Part shown: piece after piece, positions 44,131 to 53,163 of the stretch
Position numbering within the stretch: the stretch's first letter is position 1
Layout: each line of letters begins with the position of its first letter
Position numbers and translations under genes: made by a program
The notes under the pieces: generated by a model
What the model was told of the DNA's origin: nothing
What the model saw: the letters and a program-made list of their open reading frames with translations, nothing else
Database searches by the model: none
DNA from: JABFRG01 sp038210445
Lineage (GTDB): Bacteria; Myxococcota_A; Polyangia; Polyangiales; Polyangiaceae
Direction: 5' to 3'
Assembly: GCA_038210445.1 (NCBI GenBank)
Contig: JBBQWQ010000012.1
Span: 1 to 64,000, forward strand
DNA: 64,000 nucleotides

Positions 44131-46800
44131 ATGAGTGAGGCTTCCGCAGTTCCCCCCGAGTCCAAGTCCGGCTTCGGCAGCTCCCTGGAGCTGCCGCGAA
44201 TCCTCGGGCGGAAGATCTTGCTCCGTCTCCTGGCCCGCGGCGGCATGGGCGACGTGTACCTGGCTGCCACCACCGGGCTCGAGGGCGCCGAGCGCCCCTG
44301 CGTGGTCAAGACCGTGCGGCGGGATCACATTCACGATGGCTCCTTCCTGGCGCGCTTCCTCGACGAAGCCCGGGTGCAGGCGCAGCTGAACCACCCGGGC
44401 GTGGCGCAGGTGCTGGAGGCAGCTACCGACGAGAACGGCGAGCCCTTCACGGTTGTAGAGTACATCGAAGGGCGTTCTCTGGCAGAGGTGCGACAGCGCG
44501 CTACGCAGCTGGGTCACAAGATCGGCTGGGCCGACGCGGTGGCCATGTCGGTGGAGATGGCCATGGCGCTCAGCCACATTCACACGCGCGCCGGCGCCGA
44601 CGGCGCGCCGCTCGGCATCGTGCACCGGGATCTGTCGCCCCAGAACGTGATGATGGGCTACGCCGGCGAAGTGAAGCTCATCGACTTCGGCACCGCACGC
44701 GGGCAAAACCGCCGTTGCCACACGGTGGCCGGCGTGGTGTTCGCCAAGCCCGGATACGTAGCCCCGGAGATAGCCCGGCACGAAGTGGGCGACGGCCGCA
44801 TCGACGTCTACGCCCTGGGCGTCATGCTTTGGGAGCTTTGCAAGAACCAGCGGCTCCTGGCGGGCGACGCGCAAAAACACCTGGAAGATGTGGCTCGTGG
44901 GCGCTTCACGGTGCCCGACGTCGCCGCATCCATCGGAGCGCCCAAGGAGCTCGACGTGGTCATCCAGAACCTGATCGCCAACGCGCCCGACGATCGCTAC
45001 GCGAACGCCGCCGAGGCTGCCAACGATCTCGCCAAGCTGCTGGCCAAAGCCACCCCGCTCAAGAGCGGTGAGCGCAGCGTCCGGGCCCGCATCGCCACCC
45101 TCATGGTCGCGCTCTTTCCCCAGGAGCCTTCACGCTCCCGCGGCGAGTTCGCGCGCCTGCTCCAAGACGCCAAGGCCACCATGCCCGACGCCCACACCCC
45201 GCCCGCCAGCGGCGTGGTGGAGAACGCCGCGCGCCAGATGGAAGATCCGTCCATGCTCCCCGGCACGCCGTACCGCTTGGTGCGCAAGATCGGCGAGGGC
45301 GCCACCGGCACGGTATGGGAGGCGGAGCACGTGGAGCTCGATCGCCGGGTGGCGCTGAAGGTGCTCGACGCCGCGCACTCGTCGGCCCTCGAGTCCATCG
45401 ACCGCTTTCGCAAGGAGGCCCGCGCGGTGGCCAACTTGCGCCACCCGAACCTGGCTTTCCTGCACGATTTCGGCAAATCTTTCGACGGACGCGTTTTTCT
45501 CGCGATGGAGTACCTCGAAGGCGAAACGGTGGCGCGCCGCATCGAGCGCCGCGCCCTCGCCCTCGACCCGGTCTCCTGGAAGGAGGGCGTGGACATCGCC
45601 ATCGACGCCACGCGCGCCCTGGAGGCGGCCCACGACGCGGGCCTGGTGCATCGCGACTTGAAGCCGGAGAACCTCTTTCTCACCGAGTCGGGCACGCTGA
45701 AGCTCCTGGATTTCGGCGTGGCCATCGCCAAGAGCGACGCCAAGCACGAAGAGAAGAAGCAACGCGGCTTCGCCATCTTCGGAACCCCCGAGTACATGGC
45801 GCCGGAGCAGGTGGCCGGCGAGTCGGTCGACGCCCGCTGCGACATCTACGCGCTCGGATGCGTGCTGTACGAGCTCTCCACGGGCAAGCGCCCGTTCGAG
45901 GGAAGCTCCGCCGTCGAGATCATGGGCAAGCAGCTGCGCGAACCGGTCGAGGCCCCGCGCAGGCGCGCGCCCGAGCAGAGCATTCCCCAGGACCTCGAAG
46001 CGGTGATCCTCAAGGCCATGGCCAAAAAGGCCGAAGACCGCTTCGGCAGCGCCGCCGAGCTCCGGGCGGCTCTCATGGACGTGCAGAATGCACCGAAGAA
46101 GAAGCGCGCCAAAACCAAGCGCAACCTCACCCTGGCGTTCAGCGCCGCGCTGGTGAGCGTGGTGGCAGCGGGCGTCGCCTACCGCGACACCGTGCGCCAA
46201 GCCTTCCACCACGAGGCCCAGGCCACCGTGGCGATGGTCCCCGACACCGTCGACGTGCGCGACTTGCCGCAGGTCCCGTCGGCGGCGCTCGCTCAGGCGC
46301 CTGCGCCTGCGCCTGCGCCTGTGGCCGCCGCCATTGCGCCCTCCATCGGTGCGCCCGGCGGTACGGAGGACCAGGAAAGCACGCCTGCCGCGTCGACGGC
46401 TGCGGTCCATGAGCCGGCGAAGGTTCTCCCGCCCGTGGAGCCCACGAACGACGCCCCGAAGAACGACACGCCGGCGCTCGCTCAGGCGCGCGAGCAGGCC
46501 AAAGCGCACCCCCGCGACGCCAAGGCGCTCCGGAGCTGGACCCGCGCTGCGCTCCGCGCCAAGGATCTTTTGGAAGCCAAGCGCGCCGCAGAATCGTGGG
46601 CGAGCTACGATCCCTCGAGCGAGCCGCGCATCGTGCAAGCGCAGATTCTGGACGCGATGGGCCGCAGGGTCGATGCCAAGAACCTCCTCGAAGCGTACCT
46701 GCGCAAGAACCCCCACTCGGAAGACGCCAAGCGCAGCCTCGGCCGCATGGACACCCTCCCGCGGCTGGAGAATGCCAGCGCGAAGAAGCCCCTTCACTGA
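44131..46800 (+). CDS. Ser/Thr protein kinase with two complete kinase domains
   Basis: 889 aa. Kinase domain 1 (residues ~25-310) has ARGGMGDVYLA, K60, HRDLSPQN with D167, and IDFGTARG. Kinase domain 2 (~375-660) has GEGATGTVWEA, K410, HRDLKPEN with D509, DFGVAIA and GTPEYMAPEQVAG. Both look catalytically competent; domain 1 has the S-for-K change after HRDL seen in one myxobacterial kinase branch. A membrane helix lies near 665-685, and an Ala/Pro-rich stretch leads to a TPR-like C-terminus ('AKALRSWTRAALRAKDLLEAKRAAE'). There is no clear Shine-Dalgarno site before the ATG; a GTG at 44125 is in frame. Confidence 0.9.
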   Translation: MSEASAVPPESKSGFGSSLELPRILGRKILLRLLARGGMGDVYLAATTGLEGAERPCVVKTVRRDHIHDGSFLARFLDEARVQAQLNHPGVAQVLEAATDENGEPFTVVEYIEGRSLAEVRQRATQLGHKIGWADAVAMSVEMAMALSHIHTRAGADGAPLGIVHRDLSPQNVMMGYAGEVKLIDFGTARGQNRRCHTVAGVVFAKPGYVAPEIARHEVGDGRIDVYALGVMLWELCKNQRLLAGDAQKHLEDVARGRFTVPDVAASIGAPKELDVVIQNLIANAPDDRYANAAEAANDLAKLLAKATPLKSGERSVRARIATLMVALFPQEPSRSRGEFARLLQDAKATMPDAHTPPASGVVENAARQMEDPSMLPGTPYRLVRKIGEGATGTVWEAEHVELDRRVALKVLDAAHSSALESIDRFRKEARAVANLRHPNLAFLHDFGKSFDGRVFLAMEYLEGETVARRIERRALALDPVSWKEGVDIAIDATRALEAAHDAGLVHRDLKPENLFLTESGTLKLLDFGVAIAKSDAKHEEKKQRGFAIFGTPEYMAPEQVAGESVDARCDIYALGCVLYELSTGKRPFEGSSAVEIMGKQLREPVEAPRRRAPEQSIPQDLEAVILKAMAKKAEDRFGSAAELRAALMDVQNAPKKKRAKTKRNLTLAFSAALVSVVAAGVAYRDTVRQAFHHEAQATVAMVPDTVDVRDLPQVPSAALAQAPAPAPAPVAAAIAPSIGAPGGTEDQESTPAASTAAVHEPAKVLPPVEPTNDAPKNDTPALAQAREQAKAHPRDAKALRSWTRAALRAKDLLEAKRAAESWASYDPSSEPRIVQAQILDAMGRRVDAKNLLEAYLRKNPHSEDAKRSLGRMDTLPRLENASAKKPLH

Positions 46801-46879
46801 GCATCCCACATTGCCCTTCGCCGGTGGTCTCGACGTGTTCCTTGTGATCCGCATCCCTTCGGCCTAGATCCTCCGCATC

Positions 46880-48295
46880 GTGGCGAGCGCAGCTCCCTCC
46901 AAGAACATCGATGTCCTCGCCCTTGCCGACCGCCCGCACTGGGCGGTGATGCGGCTGGCTGCCCCCACCGTGGTCGCCATGGTGCTGCAGAGCCTGGTCA
47001 ACGAGATCGACGTCATCTTCTTCAAGGAGCTACCCGGCTGCGAGGGATCGTACGCCCAGGCCGCGCTCTCGCCATCGCTCATCATGGTGTGGCTCTTCGG
47101 CGGATCGCTCTCGGCCATCGGCGTGGGCACCCAGGCACACACCGCGCGGCGCTACGCCGAGAAGAACTACGAAGGTGCCGGCGCCGTCCTCGCCAACACC
47201 ATGTGGTTTTGCCTCATCGCCGGGCTCTGCACCATGGTCGTCGGCTCGGTTTCCATCCACTTCCTGCTCTCGAGCATGATCAAGGTACCGGAGACCCTGG
47301 CCATCGCCGAGTCGTACTCGCGCTTCCGGCTCCTCGGCATCATTTCCATGTCGATGACCATCGGTGTGAAGTCGTTCTTCGACGGCATCGGCAAGACGAC
47401 CATTCACTTCTGGGCGTCGCTGGTGATGAACATCTTCAACGTCTTGTTTTGCTACATGTTCATCTTCGGCAAGCTGGGTGCGCCGCACATGGGCGCGCCG
47501 GGCGCCGGCGTGGGGGCGCTCACCGCCACCTGGATTGGCCTTGCCATCGTCCTCTACTTCGCCTGGGGCGAGCGCAAAACCTACAAGGTCTTCCGGCGCT
47601 CCAACCTTTCGCGAAAGCTCATCTGGGACCTGGTGAAGCTCAGTGCGCCCGCGGCCGCCGCCACCATTCTCATGATGGCCGGGTTCGGCGTGTTCGTGAG
47701 CTTCGCCGGCAAGCTCGACTCGGGCCTCCCGCGCGACGCCTGCGGCGGGGCCGCGGTGAACGGCGCCGCCACCACCAATATCATCGCACTCATGAAGCTC
47801 ACCTTCACGGCGTGCATCGGCTTCGGCACCGCTACCGCCACCCTGGTGGGGCAGTCCATGGGCAAGAAGCGCCCGGAGCTCGCCACGCGCTTTGGCTGGG
47901 CCAGCGTGCGCGTGGGCCTGATCATCTTCGGCTTCATCGGCTTCGTCGAGGGCGTGCTCGCCACCAAGGGCATCATTGCGTTCATCACCGACGCCCCGGC
48001 GGTCCAGGAGGCTATGTATCGCCCGCTGCAGATCATGGGAATCGTCACCCCCATCATCGCCGTCGCCATGATCCTGAGCGAGGCGCTGTTCGGCGCCGGC
48101 AGCACCAAGTTCGTGGCCGGCGCCCAGGGCCTGCTGGTGTTCGGCGTGCTGATTCCGGTGGCCTATGTGCTCTCCATTCAGGTCGGCCTGGGTCTGCCGG
48201 GCATGTGGATCGCCGCCGCCACCTACGCGGTCGGCGCGGCCATCACCATGAGCGTCAAGTTCGCCGGCGGCAGCTGGAAGAAGATCGAGCTCTGA
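46880..48295 (+). CDS. MATE-family multidrug/toxin efflux transporter
   Basis: A 471-aa integral membrane protein with about 12 hydrophobic segments in two halves. 'HWAVMRLAAPTVVAMVLQSLVNEID' begins the first MatE domain and 'DLVKLSAPAAAATILMMAGF' begins the second. Segments such as 'ALMKLTFTACIGFGTATATLVGQSMGKKRP' carry the conserved G-x-a-x-x-x-x-G-q pattern of MATE transporters. These export cationic drugs or metabolites using sodium or proton gradients. The GTG at 46880 is used. The substrate is not evident. Confidence 0.87.
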   Translation: MASAAPSKNIDVLALADRPHWAVMRLAAPTVVAMVLQSLVNEIDVIFFKELPGCEGSYAQAALSPSLIMVWLFGGSLSAIGVGTQAHTARRYAEKNYEGAGAVLANTMWFCLIAGLCTMVVGSVSIHFLLSSMIKVPETLAIAESYSRFRLLGIISMSMTIGVKSFFDGIGKTTIHFWASLVMNIFNVLFCYMFIFGKLGAPHMGAPGAGVGALTATWIGLAIVLYFAWGERKTYKVFRRSNLSRKLIWDLVKLSAPAAAATILMMAGFGVFVSFAGKLDSGLPRDACGGAAVNGAATTNIIALMKLTFTACIGFGTATATLVGQSMGKKRPELATRFGWASVRVGLIIFGFIGFVEGVLATKGIIAFITDAPAVQEAMYRPLQIMGIVTPIIAVAMILSEALFGAGSTKFVAGAQGLLVFGVLIPVAYVLSIQVGLGLPGMWIAAATYAVGAAITMSVKFAGGSWKKIEL

Positions 48296-48419
48296 GGCGC
48301 CCGCGACGAAGCGTCGCCGCGGCCTCGAGGAAGTGCCGACGAAGCCTCGTCGCGCGCAGCGGAAGGCCGCAGATTTGCGGGCCAAAGGCGTTGGTTCGCG
48401 TCTTGCGGTAGCCGCAGAC

Positions 48420-49154
48420 ATGAACGAGCTACCGCACCGAATCCACAAGGCATCCCTTCGAATCTCCCTGGCAACGCTGCTGCCCTGTTTGCTCGCCTTC
48501 GCCGCTCCTGCGGTGGGGTGCGCGGCGGCAGACACCGCGACGGCGACCCAGGGCGACAGCGCGGCGCCCCCCTCCGGAGACCGCGACGGCGGCGAAGCAC
48601 GGCGCGGCTCAGTCACCGTCACCTCCAACCTCCTCGGCGGCGCCTACGCACCGCAAGATGCGGTAGTGCGCATCGACAAGCATCCGAGCACCAGTGTGCC
48701 CGGCACGTTCGTGGAAGGTCTCGACGTTTACATCATCGATCGCCCGGGCCTGTGCGCCAACCTGCAGGCGAACCAAAGGCCGGTGGGCGGCACCCGACTC
48801 AAGATCGAGATCGAGAAGCGCGGCGCCACCGCGGAGGCCGCCGTCCTGGTGGCCGGCACCTACGAGCTCGTCACCGACGCGACCACCAGCCCCGCGGTCA
48901 AGAGCAAGCTCGAGGGGTCGACGTATCAAGCCACCGACGCCGGCACGTGCGCTTCCACCGACGTGGCCAGCCTCGACAAGATCGTCCGGGCGGACCTCGC
49001 CAAGAACGAGCTGGTGCTCACCACGGTGAACGCGAGCGGCGTCACCGGCTCCTTCGACCTGACGTTCAGGGACGGCCGTTTCGTACGAGGCACCTTCGAC
49101 GCGCCGGCGTGCGACGACAGCGGCAAACCGACCGGTGCCACCACCTGCAAGTGA
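48420..49154 (+). CDS. Secreted lipoprotein-like protein of unknown function
   Basis: 244 aa. The signal peptide ends near APAVGCAAA (lipobox VGC). The mature part starts with an acidic, low-complexity linker and continues as a beta-rich domain ('AVVRIDKHPSTSVPGTFVEGLDVYI', 'GTYELVTDA', 'GVTGSFDLTFRDGRFVRGTFDAPAC') with a few cysteines. I do not recognise a family. It ends just before the palindromic repeat element. Confidence 0.68.
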   Translation: MNELPHRIHKASLRISLATLLPCLLAFAAPAVGCAAADTATATQGDSAAPPSGDRDGGEARRGSVTVTSNLLGGAYAPQDAVVRIDKHPSTSVPGTFVEGLDVYIIDRPGLCANLQANQRPVGGTRLKIEIEKRGATAEAAVLVAGTYELVTDATTSPAVKSKLEGSTYQATDAGTCASTDVASLDKIVRADLAKNELVLTTVNASGVTGSFDLTFRDGRFVRGTFDAPACDDSGKPTGATTCK

Positions 49155-49160
49155 GCGCTA

Positions 49161-49478
49161 GGAGACTGGTGTTTTTCGTCAATACCTTCGGGTATGCCGG
49201 CGCCTCCCGTCCTCACGAACAGGAGTTCGCTCCGCGCGCTGCCCCCAGCGAACGCGCCTCCCTCGGTCTTGACGAAAAACACTCAGTCTCCTGCTTGGCG
49301 CTGGTCAGCCGCCGTGCAGACTGGACCGAGGAATCAAGTAGCGTCACGAAAAACACCAGGCACCCAGGAGACGGGTGTTTGGGCCGAGACCGAGGCGCGT
49401 TCGCGGGGGCAGCGCGCATCACTCACTCCGGCATGTCGTGAGGACGGGAGGCGCCGGCCCCCCCAAGGTATCGACCAT
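49161..49478. repeat. Compound inverted-repeat (REP/MITE-like) element
   Basis: Several nested inverted repeats are visible. (1) The 23-mer GCCGGCGCCTCCCGTCCTCA+CGA at 49196-49218 is perfectly inverted at 49436-49458, with imperfect extension inward ('GCGCGCTGCCCCC', 'CGAACGCGCCTC') and outward ('GTCAATACCTT' against 'AAGGTATCGAC'). (2) GGAGACTGGTGTTTTTCGTC at 49161-49180 is inverted at 49272-49291 with one indel. (3) A third copy of the GTGTTTTTCGT core occurs inverted at about 49345-49355. There is no transposase. The right arm encodes the last residues of the neighbouring MYXO-CTERM gene. Confidence 0.75.
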
Positions 49479-49929
49479 AAATCTTCTTCCGACGCATCAG
49501 GCCGACGAGCGCGACGCAACCGAGCAGCGCTGCAGCCGGAGGAGCGTCGCTGCGAGTCGGCGAGCCCATCGCGCACCCACCGCCGCCGGCGACTCCAGGT
49601 GCGAACACCGACGCGCTCGACGCGTCGCCGGTGGCGAGAGGCGGCGGCGCACCGGCCGCTGCCACGCAGGAAAGAATACGCTGACCGCTCGCGTTCAAGC
49701 AGCGGAGCTCGGCGCACGATCCCCCGACGCCGTCGGGCAGCACGCACGCGTCGCCCGGCTTCTTGGCGTCGCAGGGCGTGATGTCGCCCACGTTGAGCCC
49801 GTCGGTGCAGGCCGGCGCCGCGTCGCGCAGATCGAGGCCCGCGTCGTCGAGACCGGCGTCGTCGGCCCAGGCCGCGGCGGGAGAAAGAACGGCGAGCGCG
49901 GTGACCACCAGAGAAAGTGCGCGTTTCAT
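49423..49929 (-). CDS. Secreted protein with MYXO-CTERM-type tail extended by a repeat
   Basis: 168 aa from the ATG at 49929. A signal peptide (MKRALSLVVTALAVLSPAAA) precedes an Asp/Leu-rich segment and a small cysteine-containing domain ('CTDGLNVGDITPCDAKKPGDAC', 'CAELRCLNASGQRILSC'). A Gly-rich Gly-Cys site, hydrophobic helix and MRRKK end follow, the MYXO-CTERM layout. After that come about 19 extra residues (GRYLGGAGASRPHDMPE at the end), encoded by the inverted repeat. The extension after the basic stop-transfer is unusual and probably a by-product of repeat insertion. Confidence 0.72.
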   Translation of the reverse strand: MKRALSLVVTALAVLSPAAAWADDAGLDDAGLDLRDAAPACTDGLNVGDITPCDAKKPGDACVLPDGVGGSCAELRCLNASGQRILSCVAAAGAPPPLATGDASSASVFAPGVAGGGGCAMGSPTRSDAPPAAALLGCVALVGLMRRKKIYGRYLGGAGASRPHDMPE

Positions 49930-50009
49930 CGATGACGACGATATCATCCCTTCTGGCGCCGCGACGATTTGCCGCATTTCGTCGCGTCCGAGACGAGTAC
50001 ACTGGTGGG

Positions 50010-51254
50010 GTGAAGTCTCCCGCCAAAGCCCTCGGCCTGGAATGGCTCGTGCGCTTGCGTTGGGTGATGATCCTGCTGCAGGCGGCCATGCTGGCAGCCG
50101 CCAAGCTCTCCTTCGACCTGCCCTATGCCGCCGAGCCGCTGGCCGGCATCGTCGCCGGCTCCGCGCTGTCGAACGCGCTCCTCGAGCTGTGGCAGCGACG
50201 GGGGATCCGCGCCGAGCGGCGGGTGGTAGGCGGTGTCCTGGTCCTCGACGCCATCTTGCTCACGCTGCTGCTTTGGCTCTCTGGCGGCCCCACCAACCCG
50301 TTCTCGGTGTTCTACCTGGTCCACGTCGCCCTGGCGGCCCTGCTCCTCGAGGTGCGCTGGGTGTGGGCGGTGGCGCTGCTTACCTCGTGCGGCTTCGGAT
50401 CGCTGTTCTTGCTCACGCCGGAAGAAGCCATGCACCGCATGCACCAGGGCGGCGGCATGCGGCTCCACCTGCAGGGCATGTGGGTGTCGTACGCAGCGGC
50501 GGCGGCGCTGGTGGGGTACTTCGTGTCGAAGGTTTCCCGCGCCCTTTCGCAGCGCGACGCCGAGCTCTTGCGCATGCAGGAGGCGGCCGCGCGCAACGAG
50601 AAGCTCCTGTCGCTGAGCACGCTTGCGGCCGGCGCCGCCCACGAGCTGGGAACGCCGCTCGGTACCATCGCCATCATCGCGTCGGAGCTGGAGCGCGCCG
50701 CAGGCGGTCCGCTCGACCCGGCGGCGGTGCTCGACGACGCGCGCATGCTCCGGGCCGAGGCCACACGGTGCCGCGATATCCTGGCGAAGATGGCGGCCCA
50801 CGCCGGCCAAAGCCCGGGCGAGATGTTGCGGCCCGTGAGGCTCGAAGACATCGCCAGCGACGTGCGCAAGGCGGTCTCCGACGGTGCGCGCATGGAGGTA
50901 GAGGCCGACGCCGCCACCGTGAGCGTTCCACGCGACGCGCTGGTGCAGAGCCTGGTCAACCTGGTGAACAACGGCCTCGAGGCCGGTGAAGGTCGATCGG
51001 TTTCACTGCGCCTGGCGGTGGCCCATCGAAGCTTGCGCTGCGCGGTGGAAGACCACGGCAGCGGCATGCCCGACGAAGTCCTCGCACGCTTGGGTGAGCC
51101 GTTCTTCACCACCAAGCCCAAGGGCATGGGGCTGGGCGTGTTTCTGGTGCGCGCGCTCGCCGACCGTCTCGGTGGACGCTTCGACGTCCGGTCCGCGCAA
51201 GGCAAGGGCACCACCATCACGATGACCATTCCCGTGGAGTCCATCGAGGCATGA
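50010..51254 (+). CDS. RegB/PrrB-type redox sensor histidine kinase
   Basis: 414 aa from the GTG at 50010. There are about six membrane helices in residues 15-170. GGPTNPF at residues 92-98 is the quinone-site signature of RegB/PrrB kinases. The phospho-accepting His211 lies in HELGTPLGT, exactly the RegB H box. ATPase motifs follow (NLVNNGLEAGEG, DHGSGMPDEV, GMGLGVFLV). The stop overlaps the regulator gene by ATGA. The family controls energy metabolism in response to quinone redox state. Confidence 0.88.
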   Translation: MKSPAKALGLEWLVRLRWVMILLQAAMLAAAKLSFDLPYAAEPLAGIVAGSALSNALLELWQRRGIRAERRVVGGVLVLDAILLTLLLWLSGGPTNPFSVFYLVHVALAALLLEVRWVWAVALLTSCGFGSLFLLTPEEAMHRMHQGGGMRLHLQGMWVSYAAAAALVGYFVSKVSRALSQRDAELLRMQEAAARNEKLLSLSTLAAGAAHELGTPLGTIAIIASELERAAGGPLDPAAVLDDARMLRAEATRCRDILAKMAAHAGQSPGEMLRPVRLEDIASDVRKAVSDGARMEVEADAATVSVPRDALVQSLVNLVNNGLEAGEGRSVSLRLAVAHRSLRCAVEDHGSGMPDEVLARLGEPFFTTKPKGMGLGVFLVRALADRLGGRFDVRSAQGKGTTITMTIPVESIEA

Positions 51255-51817
51255 GCAGCACGGAGACACCCCCGAGCCTGGGCCGCTCAATCCTCGTCGT
51301 CGACGACGACGACACCTTCCGCACGCGCCTCGTCAAAGCGCTCGCCGGTCGCGGCTTCGACGCCCGTGGCGAAGGCTCGGCCACCAAAGCCATCGAGCAA
51401 GCGCGGCTCGAGAGCCCGGAGCTCGCGGTGGTCGACCTGCGCATGCCCGATGGCTTCGGCCTCGACGTGGTGAAAGCCCTGAAGGAGGTCGACGCCACCA
51501 CCAAGATTCTCGTGCTGACCGGCTACGGGAGCATTGCCACGGCGGTAGAAGCGATTCGCCTGGGGGCGGCCGACTACCTGACCAAGCCCGCCGACGTCGA
51601 CCAGATCGTCGCCGCCTTCGACGCGCGCGAAGACGCTGGCGGAGGCGCCGCAACCAAGGAGCCCAGCGAGGTACCGAGCCTGGCGCGGGTGGAGTGGGAG
51701 CACATCCAACGGGTCCTCGCCGACTGCAGCGGCAACGTCTCGCAAGCCGCCCGGCTGCTCAACATTCACCGCCGCTCGCTGCAGCGAAAGCTCGGAAAGT
51801 ACCCGGCAAAACGCTAG
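51251..51817 (+). CDS. RegA/PrrA/ActR-type response regulator
   Basis: 188 aa. The receiver domain has ILVVDDDDTF, phospho-acceptor D62 (VVDLRMPDG), VLTGYGS and YLTKPA. A short linker leads to a Fis-type C-terminal HTH, 'GNVSQAARLLNIHRRSLQRKLGK', the hallmark of RegA/PrrA/ActR. It is coupled to the RegB-type kinase by ATGA, forming a complete redox two-component pair. Confidence 0.9.
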   Translation: MSSTETPPSLGRSILVVDDDDTFRTRLVKALAGRGFDARGEGSATKAIEQARLESPELAVVDLRMPDGFGLDVVKALKEVDATTKILVLTGYGSIATAVEAIRLGAADYLTKPADVDQIVAAFDAREDAGGGAATKEPSEVPSLARVEWEHIQRVLADCSGNVSQAARLLNIHRRSLQRKLGKYPAKR

Positions 51818-51952
51818 CGCGACGGGGTCCTCTTCGATCCACCCTCGGGTGCGCTCGCGTGGGCGCACCCTCCGCGCGCGCCGGGAAAATGGCGCCCGCG
51901 CTCCCCACGGCTGGCTCCCGCGCGGGGCACGCTTGTGGCATGCTGGGCTGCA

Positions 51953-52708
51953 ATGGTTTCCCGCGCGCTCCTCTCCGTCCTGGTTGCGGCTTCCTTCGCG
52001 TTCGCAGGTTGCGCCACGGCGACCGTGGAGCCCGCCGCCGAGGACGACAACCTCAGCGAGCCCGCGAAACCCATCAAGGGCGACGCGGCGCACGAGAGCT
52101 GGGCGGCGATCGCGCGGAGCGCTGGCGGCCACGTGCACGCCAACGGCTGGGCCACGGTCATCGGCATTCGCGGCCTGGGGCGCGATCGCAGCACCCACGA
52201 CACACGCGCGCAGCGCACCTGGGACGATCTCTTCGTGGTGCTCACCCGCGACGGCCACGCGCTCGAGCTCGACGGCTCCACGCATCCGTGGGAGCTGAAC
52301 GCCGAGGCTGCCACCGACGCCAACGGCGACGGCGTACCCGATGTGGGTATGGTCCGGCCGGGCGAGTACGTGGTGATCGGCCGCGGCAGCGCCCGGCTCA
52401 CCGGCGGGCTGCCCGCGTTCGATGTCACCCGCAACGGCAGCGGCGCCCTTCCCGGCTTTCGCGACGTGAATCACGACGGCATCTTCGACCTCGCCGAGCG
52501 CGAGAAGTCTGTGGCACGCAACGACATGGTCACCGCCATTCTCTTTCACCGCGCAGGCGGCGGGGGCGCCCCGGTGGCCATCGGCTGCCAGGTCTTCGAC
52601 GAGGTCGCCATGAAGACGCTCGAAGGCGCGGTGGGCGGGCCCAGCGCACGGTTCAACTACGTGCTGGTCGACGCGAGCGCCCTCGATCTCGCCAAGCTGC
52701 CGCGCTGA
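51953..52708 (+). CDS. Lipoprotein-like protein with EF-hand-like Ca-binding loops
   Basis: 251 aa. The signal peptide ends with lipobox FAGC. A mainly beta-rich mature region follows. Two dockerin/EF-hand-like loops are seen, TDANGDGVPD and DVNHDGIFD, of the kind found in thrombospondin-3-like or dockerin repeats and likely to bind calcium. No enzyme motif is recognised. It ends 10 bp from the convergent HabA-like gene. Confidence 0.72.
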   Translation: MVSRALLSVLVAASFAFAGCATATVEPAAEDDNLSEPAKPIKGDAAHESWAAIARSAGGHVHANGWATVIGIRGLGRDRSTHDTRAQRTWDDLFVVLTRDGHALELDGSTHPWELNAEAATDANGDGVPDVGMVRPGEYVVIGRGSARLTGGLPAFDVTRNGSGALPGFRDVNHDGIFDLAEREKSVARNDMVTAILFHRAGGGGAPVAIGCQVFDEVAMKTLEGAVGGPSARFNYVLVDASALDLAKLPR

Positions 52709-52718
52709 GCCGGCGCGC

Positions 52719-53156
52719 TCACCCTTTCGGGTCCGGCCCCCACAGGCCGTAGGCCCAAGCGCTGGCGGCGGCGAGCGACGGCAACACCACGGCGGCGATG
52801 AGGAGCACCGCCACCACGTCGTTGGAGCGGTCGCCCGAGAGCGCGAGGCCGCGCACGCCGAGGAATGCCGCCACCAGGGTGATGGCCCAGTTCGCGTACA
52901 CTGGCACCAGCGTCAGCCACACCAGTCGCTTCGCCCCCACCTCGCCATAGCGCACCATGGGCAGCGAGAACGAGAGTGCGAAGAGCCAGAAGCCGCCCAA
53001 AAGCCCGTTCAGGTGCGCGGCCAGCGCCATGTGGGGAATGCCCACCTTGAGCGCACCGGTGAGCGCCAGGCCGGCCACGATGCCGGTGAACATGCCGATG
53101 GCAAAGATGGTAGCGCCGTGGGCCGCGGCGGTGCGTCGCAGGGCAGCGTGACGCAT
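52719..53156 (-). CDS. Four-helix membrane protein, HabA/styrene-oxide-isomerase-like
   Basis: A 145-aa membrane protein with four hydrophobic helices. It shares the layout I recall for hydroxylaminobenzene mutase (HabA/HabB) and styrene oxide isomerase: 'AIGMFTGIVAGL' in helix 1, 'ALAAHLNGLLGGFWLFALS' with the conserved histidine in helix 2, and 'VYANWAITLVAAFLG' with the YANW motif in helix 3. Members isomerise small aromatic compounds. The gene lies 7 bp downstream of dctM on the same strand, so it may belong to the TRAP operon. The substrate is unknown. Confidence 0.7.
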   Translation of the reverse strand: MRHAALRRTAAAHGATIFAIGMFTGIVAGLALTGALKVGIPHMALAAHLNGLLGGFWLFALSFSLPMVRYGEVGAKRLVWLTLVPVYANWAITLVAAFLGVRGLALSGDRSNDVVAVLLIAAVVLPSLAAASAWAYGLWGPDPKG

Positions 53157-53163
53157 GCGCGGT

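Noticed and set aside
49161..49478. Insertion sequence
   Set aside because: No transposase frame is present and the region is only about 320 bp; it is at most a non-autonomous element or REP array.
51935..51952. TGGCAT...TGCA before the gene at 51953 as a sigma-54 promoter
   Set aside because: The spacing between the GG and GC elements is one base too long and the site abuts the start codon.
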